Positions 1 to 8,419 of a DNA stretch of 64,000 nt are shown here, in pieces. Below the pieces are notes generated by a model. The model did no database searches and was not told the origin of the DNA. It saw only the letters and a program-made list of their open reading frames with translations. The position numbers and the translations under genes are program-made. This DNA comes from an uncultured Microbacterium sp. (GTDB taxonomy: Bacteria; Actinomycetota; Actinomycetes; Actinomycetales; Microbacteriaceae). The DNA is taken from positions 12,580-76,579 of the forward strand of contig NZ_CALTTX010000006.1 of the NCBI RefSeq assembly GCF_943912325.1. Reading direction: 5' to 3'. Position 1 is the stretch's first letter. Each line of letters begins with the position of its first letter.

Positions 1-17
1 GGATCGTAAACGTGATG

Positions 18-64
18 GTGAGGTGGCACCGGACCCGCCGAAGCGAGCGCCGATGCCACCTCAC
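18..64 (-). terminator. Hairpin downstream of rpsB
   Basis: An 11-bp perfect inverted repeat (18-28 pairing with 54-64) lies just after the rpsB stop codon. The 25-base loop is GC-rich and no T-tract follows. It may be a terminator or attenuator between rpsB and the next gene, which in actinobacteria is usually tsf and would lie beyond the left edge. Confidence 0.5.
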
Positions 65-74
65 ACGGGGTCTC

Positions 75-986
75 TTAGGCGCTGGCGGTCTCTTCGGCGG
101 CGGCGACCTCGGTCGCCTCCGTGCCGGCCTCGTCGGCGACGGCGGCGTCGTGAGCTGCGGCAGCGGCCTCGTCAGCGGGCGTCTCGGCGCTCGCCTCGGA
201 AACGGCGGCGTCGCCCTCGACGACGGGGCTCTGCTCGAGCAGCTCGCGCTCCCACTCGGCGAGGGGCTCGGCTGCTTCGGCCTCGCCCGCGGGCTGGTGG
301 CGCTGGATCAGGCCCTCGGCCGCTGCGTCGGCGATGATGCGCGTGAGCAGGCCCACCGAGCGGATCGCGTCGTCGTTGCCGGGGATCGGGTACTGGAACT
401 CGTCGGGGTCGGCGTTCGTGTCGAGGATGCCGATGACGGGGATGCCGAGCTTCTTGGCCTCATCCACCGCCAGGTGCTCGCGCTTGGCGTCGACGACCCA
501 GATGGCCGACGGCGTCTTCTGCAGGTTGCGGATACCGCCGAGCGACTTGTGCAGCTTGTCGAGCTCGCGCTTCTTGATCAGCAGTTCCTTCTTGGTGAAG
601 CCGCTGGCCGAGGGGTTCTCGTAGTCGAGCTCCTCGAGCTCCTTCATGCGCGCGAGGCGCTTCGAGACCGTCGAGAAGTTCGTCAGCAGACCGCCGAGCC
701 AGCGCTGGTTGACGTAGGGCTGGCCGACGCGCGTCGACTGCTCGGCGATGACTTCCTGAGCCTGCTTCTTGGTGCCGACGAAGAGGATCGTGCCGCCGTG
801 GGCGACCGTCTCTTTGACGAAGTCGTACGCCTTGTCGATGTACGACAGCGACTGCTGCAGGTCGATGATGTGAATGCCCGAGCGCTCGGTGAGGATGAAG
901 CGTTTCACTTTCGGGTTCCAGCGGCGGGTCTGGTGTCCGAAGTGCACGCCCGAATCGAGCAGCTGGCGAATGGTGACGACGGCCAT
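75..986 (-). CDS. rpsB: 30S ribosomal protein S2
   Basis: Small-subunit ribosomal protein S2. The protein begins [19 protein letters not shown] and carries the S2 core over about residues 1-235 ([30 protein letters not shown]). The last 60 or so residues are an Ala/Glu-rich acidic tail, as is common in actinobacterial S2. The open frame extends further upstream, but the ATG at 986 is preceded by AAGGAGAAC at good spacing and gives the family N-terminus. A hairpin in the leader (GCCGTCG-GGTT-CGACGGC, about 1019-1036) could take part in S2 autoregulation, but this is inference. Confidence 0.97.
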   Translation of the reverse strand: MAVVTIRQLLDSGVHFGHQTRRWNPKVKRFILTERSGIHIIDLQQSLSYIDKAYDFVKETVAHGGTILFVGTKKQAQEVIAEQSTRVGQPYVNQRWLGGLLTNFSTVSKRLARMKELEELDYENPSASGFTKKELLIKKRELDKLHKSLGGIRNLQKTPSAIWVVDAKREHLAVDEAKKLGIPVIGILDTNADPDEFQYPIPGNDDAIRSVGLLTRIIADAAAEGLIQRHQPAGEAEAAEPLAEWERELLEQSPVVEGDAAVSEASAETPADEAAAAAHDAAVADEAGTEATEVAAAEETASA

Positions 987-1315
987 GGCCGTTCTCCTTG
1001 TCGTTGCGGTTGTCTGCGCCGTCGGGTTCGACGGCACGCCTGGCGCCCGGCACACTCCCGCTCTCCGCTCTTTCGAGCGGCAAGACCGTGGGGGTATGTG
1101 CCACGCTCCACCGGACCCTTGGGTCGACGAGCAAACTGATTTACTCAATCTCGGTGGCGCGCTCTGGGCACGCGAAGTCATCTCTTTACGAGATGCCCTC
1201 CGAGTGTATCAGTGCGCCGCGCCGCATCGCCCTCCACATTCGCTCAATTTTCGCGGTGTCCACTGATTCGCTGCGCGTTGACCCGTCGATCGTGTCTCGG
1301 CGGCAGTGTCGAAGA
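987..1315. promoter_or_regulatory. Divergent intergenic region between rpsB and the M23 peptidase gene
   Basis: This 329-base stretch holds no supported gene. It should contain the rpsB promoter and leader on the minus strand and the peptidase promoter on the plus strand. Two dyads are visible: GCCGTCG/CGACGGC near 1019-1036 in the rpsB leader, and CATCTC-TTTAC-GAGATG at 1179-1195. No convincing -35/-10 pair was assigned by eye. Confidence 0.5.
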
Positions 1316-1954
1316 ATGGATGCTTCACACTCGGCGCGGCCCGCAGGCGCGCGCACGCGCGCTCTCGCCGTCCTGCTCCTCCTGCTCACGACGGGGTTGG
1401 CGCTCTCCCCGCCCGCCGCGGCCGCCGCCCTCGTTTCCCCGCGAGAGCCCGCGGTAGTCGAGCCCGACGATCGCGCGGACGCTGACGGCGAAGCATCCAC
1501 TCCCCGCTGGGATTGGCCGCTTCCCGCGCCACATCGAGTTGCCACGGCGTACGAGGCGCCAGCGCATGACTACGGCCCCGGTCACCGCGGTATCGACATT
1601 GAGGCGCCCAGCAGCAGGGGGCCCAGCAGCGGCGCGCCGGGCGAGTCGGCAGAAGCCGAGGTGACGGCTCCGGATGCCGGCACGGTAGCGTTCGCGGGCT
1701 CGGTCGCGGGCCGGGGTGTCGTGACGATCGATCATGGCGGCGGCCTCGTCTCGACGCTCGAGCCCGTCGTACCTCTCGTTGCCGCCGGGGATGTCGTCGC
1801 ACGCGGCGAGGCGATCGGGACTCTGTCGACTGGGGGGCACGCTCCCCCGGGTCAGCTTCACCTCGGGGCGCGCCTCGACGGCGAGTACATCAATCCTCTG
1901 CGCTTGCTCGGGGACCTGCCGTGGGCCGTGCTCTTGCCGTGTTGCACGGGGTGA
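1316..1954 (+). CDS. Secreted M23-family metallopeptidase (LytM-like)
   Basis: Probable zinc-dependent peptidoglycan endopeptidase of 212 residues. Residues 1-37 form a signal peptide with a Leu-rich core and an AAA cleavage region. The M23 fold follows, with the first zinc ligands in H90-R-G-I-D94 and the second ligand in the QLHLGARLDG motif (H182). The usual first His of the HxH pair is Gln180, a position that varies in actinobacterial relatives. The ATG at 1316 was chosen because it begins the signal peptide. An M23 gene next to rpsB and xerC is a recurrent actinobacterial arrangement, so a role in cell-wall turnover is likely but not shown here. Confidence 0.85.
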   Translation: MDASHSARPAGARTRALAVLLLLLTTGLALSPPAAAAALVSPREPAVVEPDDRADADGEASTPRWDWPLPAPHRVATAYEAPAHDYGPGHRGIDIEAPSSRGPSSGAPGESAEAEVTAPDAGTVAFAGSVAGRGVVTIDHGGGLVSTLEPVVPLVAAGDVVARGEAIGTLSTGGHAPPGQLHLGARLDGEYINPLRLLGDLPWAVLLPCCTG

Positions 1955-1975
1955 CGGAACGACCGCGCACACGGA

Positions 1976-2995
1976 TCAGGCGCGGGGGTGCGCCTGACGA
2001 TAGGCCGCGGTGAGTCGCTCGCTCGAGACGTGCGTGTAGATCTGGGTCGTACCGAGGCTCGCGTGCCCGAGCATCTCTTGCACGCTACGCAGGTCGGCGC
2101 CGCCATCGAGCAGGTGTGTCGCGGCGGTGTGCCGCAGCGCGTGGGGGCCGACGCGCTCGACGCCGAGCGCGGGGGCGAGCCGTGCCGAGACGAGCGTGTA
2201 GACGGTGCGCGGGCTCAGTCGGCTACCGCGTGCGCCCACGAAAACAGCAGCGCCCGTTGCCGCGGTTTCGAGTGCGGGGCGGCCCTCGTCGAGCCACCGT
2301 TGCAGGGCGGCACGCGCGGGGGCGCCGATCGGCACCACACGCTCTTTCGATCCCTTGCCCAACACTCGGACGGTGCCCTGCGCGAGGTCGAGATCGCCGA
2401 GGTCGAGGCCGCAGAGCTCCGAGACGCGCAGCGCTCCCGCATAGAGCAGTTCGAGCACGGCGCGATCCCGCAGGGCGACTGCGCGAGCGGGATCGTCGCC
2501 GTCGCTGTGTGCGCCGTGTCTGCGCTCAGCGCCGCGCTCGTCGTCAGGGTGCTCCTCACGACCGTCGGGCATCGCATCGAAGAGGGCGCTCATCGCGTCG
2601 CGCGTCGCGACGACCGGGAGTGTGCGCAGCCGACGGGGTGTGGCGAGCCGCACACTCGGATCGACCTGAACTCGGCCCTCGTCGATGGCCCAGCGAAAGA
2701 ACGTTCGCGCCGACGCGGTTCGCCGCGCCAGGGTCGAGCGGGCGACGCCGGCATCGACGGCGCGCCCGAGCCACTCGCGCAGCACCTCGATGTCGGTCGC
2801 GGCGGGCGTGCCGGCCCCCAGCGACGCTGCCGTCACCCCGAGATCGCGCAGGTCACTGCCGTAGCCGCGGACGGTCGCGGGCGAAAGGCGACGCACAAGC
2901 GCCAGGTGATGGTCGAAGTCGGCGATCGCGCTCGCCCACGCCGCGGTCAGCGCACCCGAGGGGATCGGTTGGGCTGGCGGGCGAGAAGCAGTCAC
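1976..2995 (-). CDS. xerC: Tyrosine recombinase XerC
   Basis: Chromosome-dimer resolution recombinase of 339 residues that normally acts with XerD at dif. The SAM-like DNA-binding domain covers about residues 15-120. The catalytic set is complete: R190 (GALRVSELCGL), K214 (GKGSKERVVPIG), H285-x-x-R288 (PHALRHTAATHLL), H311 and nucleophile Y320 (TTQIYTH). An acidic, His-rich insertion at about residues 145-170 before the catalytic domain is longer than in most XerC proteins. GTG start. It lies downstream of dprA in the ancestral operon, so the element inserted in dprA now separates it from the operon's upstream promoter. Confidence 0.93.
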   Translation of the reverse strand: MTASRPPAQPIPSGALTAAWASAIADFDHHLALVRRLSPATVRGYGSDLRDLGVTAASLGAGTPAATDIEVLREWLGRAVDAGVARSTLARRTASARTFFRWAIDEGRVQVDPSVRLATPRRLRTLPVVATRDAMSALFDAMPDGREEHPDDERGAERRHGAHSDGDDPARAVALRDRAVLELLYAGALRVSELCGLDLGDLDLAQGTVRVLGKGSKERVVPIGAPARAALQRWLDEGRPALETAATGAAVFVGARGSRLSPRTVYTLVSARLAPALGVERVGPHALRHTAATHLLDGGADLRSVQEMLGHASLGTTQIYTHVSSERLTAAYRQAHPRA

Positions 2996-3050
2996 ATCTC
3001 GAGGATGCCGCGTTCTCGCGCCGCGGGCGCGCGGCTCGCCGTCTCGCGCC

Positions 3051-3840
3051 TCAGCGTCGCGTGGGGACGGCGCGCCATCCGGCGTCGTCGCGCGTCGCTT
3101 CGCCCTCGAGTTCGAGCAGGCCGAGCCGCTGTTCGACCGACGCGCGCGTCATGCCGGCGCGCCGCGCGATCTCCTCGACCGAGCGTGCCGCACGCGTGCT
3201 CAGGGCGTCGTGAACGCGCGAGGCGTCGTCGGTGCGCTCGGCGAGGCCCGGCGACGATGCCGTAGCACCGGACGACTTCCGCACCGGTCCCGCGTCTGAC
3301 GACTCCCCACCCACGAGTTCCGCGACGTCGTCGGGCGAGGTGATGCAGATCGCAGCTCCCTCGCGCAGCAATCGGTGGCACCCGAGCGATGCCGCCGACG
3401 TCACCGGTCCGGGCACCGCTCCCAGCGCCCGTCCGAGCGTCGCGGCGTGCGCCGCGGTGTTGAGCGACCCGCTGCGCGAGCCCGCCTCGACGACGACCGT
3501 CCCCGCGCTACTTGCGGCGATGAGCCGGTTTCGCGCCAAGAATCGCCATTTCGTCGGTGCCGATCCGGGCGGGACCTCAGAGTAGACCGCGCCGCTCGCG
3601 GCGATCCGCTCGATCATCGCCGCGTGTCCCGCGGGGTACGACCGGTCGGCGCCACCGGCCAAGAAGGCCACGGTCGGAGCGCCCGTGCCGAGGCTCGCGC
3701 GGTGTGCAGCTCCATCGATCCCATAAGCCGCACCCGACACCACGGTGAGACCGCGACGCCCGGCACCCGCAGCGAGGTCTGCCGCAACATACTCGCCGTA
3801 CGCGGTCGCCGCGCGCGCTCCCACGATCGCGACAAGCGCG
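3051..3840 (-). pseudogene. dprA: dprA, C-terminal fragment (split by integrated element)
   Basis: C-terminal two thirds of DprA/Smf, the ssDNA-binding RecA loader used in transformation. In-frame codons from the repeat at 3834-3840 read ALVAIVGARAATAYG, then the Rossmann-fold body (SGAAYGIDGAAH, FLAGGADRSYPAGH, SEVPPG, FLARNRLIA, SGSLNTA) and a C-terminal winged helix of about 55 residues. A GTG at 3822-3824 is available but cuts into the core fold. The N-terminal 161 codons lie at 16369-16854, across 12.5 kb of foreign DNA, so no full-length product can be made unless the element excises. Confidence 0.93.
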
Positions 3841-3862
3841 CCCTTTTGCGTCTGATGCAGGT
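3834..3862. repeat. Left attachment site (core repeat and arm)
   Basis: The core AAGCGCG (3834-3840) is shared with the right end. Nine bases inside lies GTCTGATGCAGGT (3850-3862), which is an imperfect inverted match to ACCCGCATCGAC at 16346-16357 near the right end, with one gap. Such paired arms flanking a short core fit tyrosine-recombinase sites. Confidence 0.6.
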
Positions 3863-3995
3863 TCCTTCGGGGTTCCAGGTGTCGTTGATCGTACAGGGAG
3901 CCTCGTTGGTGCCATCTCCTGACTGGCGACGACTTGCGCTCGGTCCGTTGTTTCGCGTTAGATGCGTATTGTCTGCGTTTGATGGGAGTAAACGG

Positions 3996-5111
3996 GTGGT
4001 TTCAGGGATGACGGCGCATGGTGTTGCGGGGCTGTATCTGGCCTCGGGCGTGTCGTTGTTGCGTGCCGAGGAGTCCGTGTTCGAGGCGATGGTGACGGGT
4101 TGGCGGGCACAGCAGATGGGCGGGCGCGGTCTGCGCGAGGACTACGTGACCGGGACGGTGCGCGCGGTCCGGCAGTTCCATACGCACGCGGGCACGTGGC
4201 CGTGGTTGTGGTCGGCGGGCCTGTTCGATGAGTGGATGATGGATCTGGTGTCGGTGCGGCAGTTGGCGCCGTCGACGATCCGCGGCTATCAGTTGGCGGT
4301 GCGGCAGTTCTGCGACTACCTCACCTCGGAGCACTACGGGTGGGTGGCAGAGTGCGAGCTGCGGTTCGGAACGCACCCGGTGCAGGTCTGCCACGACTGG
4401 AACACGACCCGGCATCTGCAGGACTACGAGGGCCGGCCGGGGCGGCGACCGTTGACGCGAGACGAGTTGCAGGCGCTGTTCGACCGCGCCGACGCGGAGG
4501 TCGAGCGGTGCCTGGAGAGTGGCCGCAAGGGCGCGTTGCCAGCGTATCGGGACGCGGTGCTGCTGCGAGTGGCGTATGCGTGGGGGTTGCGGGCGAACGA
4601 GGCGGTTCATCTGGATGTGACCGACTTCTACCGCAACGCGCACGCCCCGGAGTTCGGCGAGTTCGGGATGCTTCACGTCCGCCACGGAAAGTCGTCGCGG
4701 GGCGGCCCACCCAAGCGGCGATCAGTGGTGACGCTGCGGGACTGGGCGGTGGAGGCGGTGCAGGACTATCTGGAGAACGTCTGGCCGCTGATGCGGCCGG
4801 ACGGTGAGCGGGCGCTGTGGTTCTCGGAGCGCGGCACCCGGCTGCGGACGAGGGAGCTGTCGGACCGGTTCGCCGCCTACCGGGACGACCTCGGGTTCGA
4901 CCGGGTGCTGTCTCCGCACGCGCTGCGGCACAGCTACGTGACGCATCTGATCGAGGAGGGCGTGGATCCGGTGTTCGTGCAGCGGCAGGTCGGGCATCAG
5001 CACCAGTCCACGACGTCGATCTACACCGGGGTCAGCGGCGACTTCGCGAACAAGATGATGCGGGATGCGTTGGAGCGGCTGCGGCCGCAGGAGGAAGGAG
5101 CGGGCCGATGA
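3996..5111 (+). CDS. Tyrosine-type site-specific recombinase (element integrase)
   Basis: Probable integrase of the dprA element, about 371 residues. An N-terminal SAM-like domain (APSTIRGYQLAVRQFCDYL, about residues 91-110) precedes a catalytic domain with all active-site residues: R199 (WGLRANEAVHL), K232 (RHGKSSRGG), H308-x-x-R311 (SPHALRHSYVTHL), H334 and Y343 (TTSIYTG). The frame stays open far upstream inside dprA, so the start is chosen from context: GTG at 3996 has GGGAG seven bases upstream, while ATG at 4008 lacks a Shine-Dalgarno sequence. It overlaps the next gene by ATGA. Position next to the left junction and a full catalytic set make it the best candidate for catalysing integration and excision. 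Confidence 0.88.
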   Translation: MVSGMTAHGVAGLYLASGVSLLRAEESVFEAMVTGWRAQQMGGRGLREDYVTGTVRAVRQFHTHAGTWPWLWSAGLFDEWMMDLVSVRQLAPSTIRGYQLAVRQFCDYLTSEHYGWVAECELRFGTHPVQVCHDWNTTRHLQDYEGRPGRRPLTRDELQALFDRADAEVERCLESGRKGALPAYRDAVLLRVAYAWGLRANEAVHLDVTDFYRNAHAPEFGEFGMLHVRHGKSSRGGPPKRRSVVTLRDWAVEAVQDYLENVWPLMRPDGERALWFSERGTRLRTRELSDRFAAYRDDLGFDRVLSPHALRHSYVTHLIEEGVDPVFVQRQVGHQHQSTTSIYTGVSGDFANKMMRDALERLRPQEEGAGR

Positions 5112-5458
5112 AGGTGATCGGGTACGAGTGGCGGTTGCGGGAGGTGATGGCGGCGTCGGGGATCTTCGCGACGTCGAAGCTGGTGCCGTTGTTGCGTGAG
5201 CGCGGGATCGAGTTGTCGGCGAGCCAGATCTACCGGTTAGCGACGGAGAAGCCGGAACGGCTGAACATGCACGTGCTGGTCGCGCTGATGGACATCTTCG
5301 AGTGCAGCGCGGACGACCTGGTCCGCAAGGTCGACCTGGGCGCCTCGGCGGCGGCGACCGGCACCGACGGCGAGGACCGGTCCGCGGGCGGCGCGGCGAC
5401 GTTGCGGGAGAAGGGCCTGCGTCCGCCGCGGGCGCGCGTGATCCCGACGGATGGGTGA
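5108..5458 (+). CDS. Small Cro/C1-type HTH protein of the recombination module
   Basis: A 116-residue protein with a helix-turn-helix of Xre type over about residues 10-75 (LREVMAASGI, LSASQIYRLAT, LNMHVLVALMDIFECSADDL) and a polar tail. The ATG overlaps the recombinase stop codon (ATGA), and its own stop overlaps the next start by 8 bases, so the three genes are translationally coupled. It could repress the module or act as a directionality factor; the sequence does not decide between these. Confidence 0.8.
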   Translation: MKVIGYEWRLREVMAASGIFATSKLVPLLRERGIELSASQIYRLATEKPERLNMHVLVALMDIFECSADDLVRKVDLGASAAATGTDGEDRSAGGAATLREKGLRPPRARVIPTDG

Positions 5459-8000
5459 CGAGGTCCGCGACGTCCTGGTCGCGGTCATCGCCGAGGTCGA
5501 GACGACCGTCACGCGAGATGTCATCCGTCAGATCGTGAACCGCACGATCGTCCGGGAACCCGCAGAGCGGCGTCTGCTCGCACAGCTGACCAAGGATCCG
5601 GGGATGCTGGTGTCGGGGTCGACGCGGATCCCGCGATTGCTGGATCGCATCCTGCTCGATCTCGCCGACGCCGGCGGCAGCACGGTTCGCCCGCCGGGCT
5701 GCGCACGCTGCGGCCGGGTGGAGTTGCTGGTCTGCCGGGACGGTGAGGATCGGATCTGCGCGGCCTGCGGGCGGGCGCGCCTGGACGTGCTGATCGACTG
5801 CGTCGAATGCGAGCGGAGCGGGCAGCTGCGGCACGCGCAAGTGGGCGACCGGGCCTACTGCCGCTCCTGCTGGCGGGCGCTGCAGGACGTCGCCGACGAG
5901 CGCCTGGACAGGTTCGTCGCCGAGCGGATTCCCGGCGGGACTCTCTACATGATGCTGACCGCGACCGAGGGACTGAAGGCGGATCGCACGTTGCGACTCG
6001 CGCTGGAATGCGAGCTGTTCGGCGCCGACTGGATCGCCGACCCGCCGGCATCGTCGGTCCTGTTTGCCACGTTCTACGAGCGGCTGCGTGAGCTCGGCGC
6101 CCAGCTGCCAGCCCTGACCTGCGGGCACTGCGGCCGGGTCCGGAAGCTCCCGGACCGACTCGAGGGGCGGATCTGCTGCGGCGCCTGCTACAAAGCCGCG
6201 CACCGGGCGGTCTGCGACGGATGCGGCAACACGGCCCATTTGGAGCTACGCCGCCCCAACGGTGACAGGCTCTGCCAGGCCTGCACGAACCAGCTGCCCG
6301 AATCCTCCGCGGAGTGCATCGGCTGCGGGAACCACCGGCTGATCGCGGTGCGCACTTCGGACGGGCCGATGTGTTCCGGCTGCCGGACCGCGCCCGGCAC
6401 CGATGTCTGCACGGTGTGCGGCACCTCGGGTCCGTGTCGGTTCCCCGGCACCGAGAAGGCGATCTGCCTGACCTGCTACGCCGCCGCCCGGGTGGACATC
6501 TGTCACCGCTGCGGGCGAGAGCGGGAATGCCGGTTCGCGGGCACACCCAAGGCGATCTGCACGCCTTGCGCGCTCCCCCGCAAACCGTGCTCGGTCTGCG
6601 CCCGGGTGGTGCTCCCGATCCGGCACACCCCGGACGGGGAGCCGCTCTGCTGGAACTGCGCCCCGCACATCGTGGAGGCATGCATCGGCTGCGGCCGCGA
6701 AGCGCGGGTCAACGCACGCACTGACCAGGGGCCGCTCTGCCAGCGTTGCGCCCGGACCAGCCCGCTGATGTTCCGCGATTGCCGTCGCTGCGGGACTCAC
6801 GGACGGCTGCACCACCGCCGCTGGTGTGATCGCTGCTACGCCGACGACAAGATCCGCGAACTGCTCCCGGACGATGTCGTGGCAGCCGATCCGATGCTCG
6901 CGACACTGCGCGAGCGGTTCCTGGCCGCGGACGAGCGACGCACCCTGGACGCCTTCCGCCGCAACACGACGGTCGCGATCCTGCGGGAGGCCGTCTCCGG
7001 CACGGAGCCGCTGAGCCACGCGCTGCTGGACCGGCTGGGTACGCCTGGGTCGACTGCCCCCGTCCGGGCGCTGCTGGCCGAGTATGGCTTGCTCCCTGCG
7101 CGGGACGAGCAGTTGGTCCGGTTCGAGACCTGGTGCCAGGACCGGTCGGCGCAGATCCTCGACCCGGACCATCGCCGCCTGTTCGACCGATTCGTCCGCT
7201 GGCGTCATCTTCGGCAGCTGCGCGAGCAGGACCGCCAGACCGGGCGGCGGCAATCAGACGGGCGACGGCAGGAACTGACCCAGGTCCTCGGCCTGCTGGG
7301 CTGGCTCACCGCACGCTCGGAATCGCTGACGATGCTCGACCAGGCGCGGCTGGATCTCTGGCTGCTCGAGGGCCCAAGGCTTCGCCGACGCGTCGCGGCG
7401 TTCCTGGAGTGGGCCGCCCGCGACGGCACCTGCCCCCGCCTGCGCGTCCCTTCCCTGACCAGCACCCCCAACACGCCGACCGGCGCCAGCGTCGACGAAC
7501 GCTGGGAACTGCTGGGCAGGGTGCTCAGCGCGCACGACGACGACCCCCGCACCCGACTCGCGGGCGCACTGCTGCTGCTGTTCGGGATCCCGGTGGCCCG
7601 GCTGCATCTGCTGCGCGTGACCGACATCACCTCCACCGACACAGTCACGATCCGTCTCGGCGCGGACCCGCTGGAGCTCCCCGACGCGATCGGGCAGCTC
7701 GCGATCACCGCCCGTGAGCACCGCGACGCGCCACGCCTGCTCACCGACGCCGGAGAATCCGATTGGCTGTTCCCGGGCCAGCATCACGGCGCTCCGCTCT
7801 CCCGCGACGCGCTCACCGACCGGCTGGCCAGGTTCGGCATCCGTGCCCGCCATGCCCGCGCCGGCGCGCTGGCCTCCCTCGCCCAGGAGCTGCCCGCCCC
7901 GGTGATCGCACGACTGACCGGCCTTCACGTGACCGCGGCCACCCGCTGGGCCGAAGCCGTCGTAGCCAGCAACGCCCGCTACAGCGCGCTCACACGCTGA
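5451..8000 (+). CDS. Large zinc-ribbon protein with degenerate tyrosine-recombinase-like C-terminus
   Basis: An 849-residue protein, third in the recombination module. Residues about 84-463 hold ten consecutive CxxC...CxxC units (first CARC/CAAC, last CRRC/CDRC), each resembling a zinc ribbon. After a helical linker, the C-terminal part (about 660-849) follows the order of a tyrosine recombinase: LFGIPVARLHLLRVTDI at the Arg I box, RHARAGALASLA at the HxxR box, and LTGLHVTAATRWAEAV at the His/Tyr box. The first His and the nucleophilic Tyr are replaced (Trp at the Tyr position), so it is probably not a catalyst. A DNA-binding or target-selecting partner for the integrase is my inference. Start ATG at 5451. 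Confidence 0.7.
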   Translation: MGDEVRDVLVAVIAEVETTVTRDVIRQIVNRTIVREPAERRLLAQLTKDPGMLVSGSTRIPRLLDRILLDLADAGGSTVRPPGCARCGRVELLVCRDGEDRICAACGRARLDVLIDCVECERSGQLRHAQVGDRAYCRSCWRALQDVADERLDRFVAERIPGGTLYMMLTATEGLKADRTLRLALECELFGADWIADPPASSVLFATFYERLRELGAQLPALTCGHCGRVRKLPDRLEGRICCGACYKAAHRAVCDGCGNTAHLELRRPNGDRLCQACTNQLPESSAECIGCGNHRLIAVRTSDGPMCSGCRTAPGTDVCTVCGTSGPCRFPGTEKAICLTCYAAARVDICHRCGRERECRFAGTPKAICTPCALPRKPCSVCARVVLPIRHTPDGEPLCWNCAPHIVEACIGCGREARVNARTDQGPLCQRCARTSPLMFRDCRRCGTHGRLHHRRWCDRCYADDKIRELLPDDVVAADPMLATLRERFLAADERRTLDAFRRNTTVAILREAVSGTEPLSHALLDRLGTPGSTAPVRALLAEYGLLPARDEQLVRFETWCQDRSAQILDPDHRRLFDRFVRWRHLRQLREQDRQTGRRQSDGRRQELTQVLGLLGWLTARSESLTMLDQARLDLWLLEGPRLRRRVAAFLEWAARDGTCPRLRVPSLTSTPNTPTGASVDERWELLGRVLSAHDDDPRTRLAGALLLLFGIPVARLHLLRVTDITSTDTVTIRLGADPLELPDAIGQLAITAREHRDAPRLLTDAGESDWLFPGQHHGAPLSRDALTDRLARFGIRARHARAGALASLAQELPAPVIARLTGLHVTAATRWAEAVVASNARYSALTR

Positions 8001-8026
8001 TCGGCGGCCACGGCAGACTCGACAGC

Positions 8027-8329
8027 ATGAACGATGAGCTTCCCCCGCAGATCCGGACGATCGCCGACCGCATCGCGGACGGCTGGGCGGACACCATCGA
8101 CATCGGCCCGGGATGGTTCGACCTTCTCGCCCGGCTGGACCAACAGCTCGCCGAGATCTCGCCCGGCTACGTCATCGAGCAATGCAAGACGAAGTTCGGC
8201 ACCCTCCGCTACTACGCGCGCCCCGAAGACGCCGACCACACCGACGCGGCCCGGTTCTCGGACATCATCCGGGATGCCGAGGACGAAAGCGCGACCGTCT
8301 GCGAGGACTGCGGCCAGCCCGCCCAGTAG
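8027..8329 (+). CDS. Hypothetical protein with C-terminal CxxCG motif
   Basis: A 100-residue protein I cannot name with confidence. Visible features are a conserved-looking block GWFDLLARLDQQLAEISPGY followed by KFGTLRYYA and a C-terminal CEDCGQ. The general form (W-x-x-L-L-x-x-L-D, then KFG-x-L-R-x-Y, then a Cys pair) recurs in small actinobacterial accessory proteins. The ATG at 8027 follows the 849-residue gene by 26 bases, so it may share its transcript. Confidence 0.6.
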   Translation: MNDELPPQIRTIADRIADGWADTIDIGPGWFDLLARLDQQLAEISPGYVIEQCKTKFGTLRYYARPEDADHTDAARFSDIIRDAEDESATVCEDCGQPAQ

Positions 8330-8419
8330 GTCACGAGCCGCGGGTGGGTCTGGACCCTCTGCACCGCGCACGCACAGCAGCGGACGAACCCCTCCGAGAT
8401 GTCGGCTGGCTGATCCATC

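Noticed and set aside
12..1139. Long plus-strand ORF opposite rpsB
   Set aside because: Antisense shadow of a GC-rich gene; low-complexity product without any domain, while the minus strand encodes S2.
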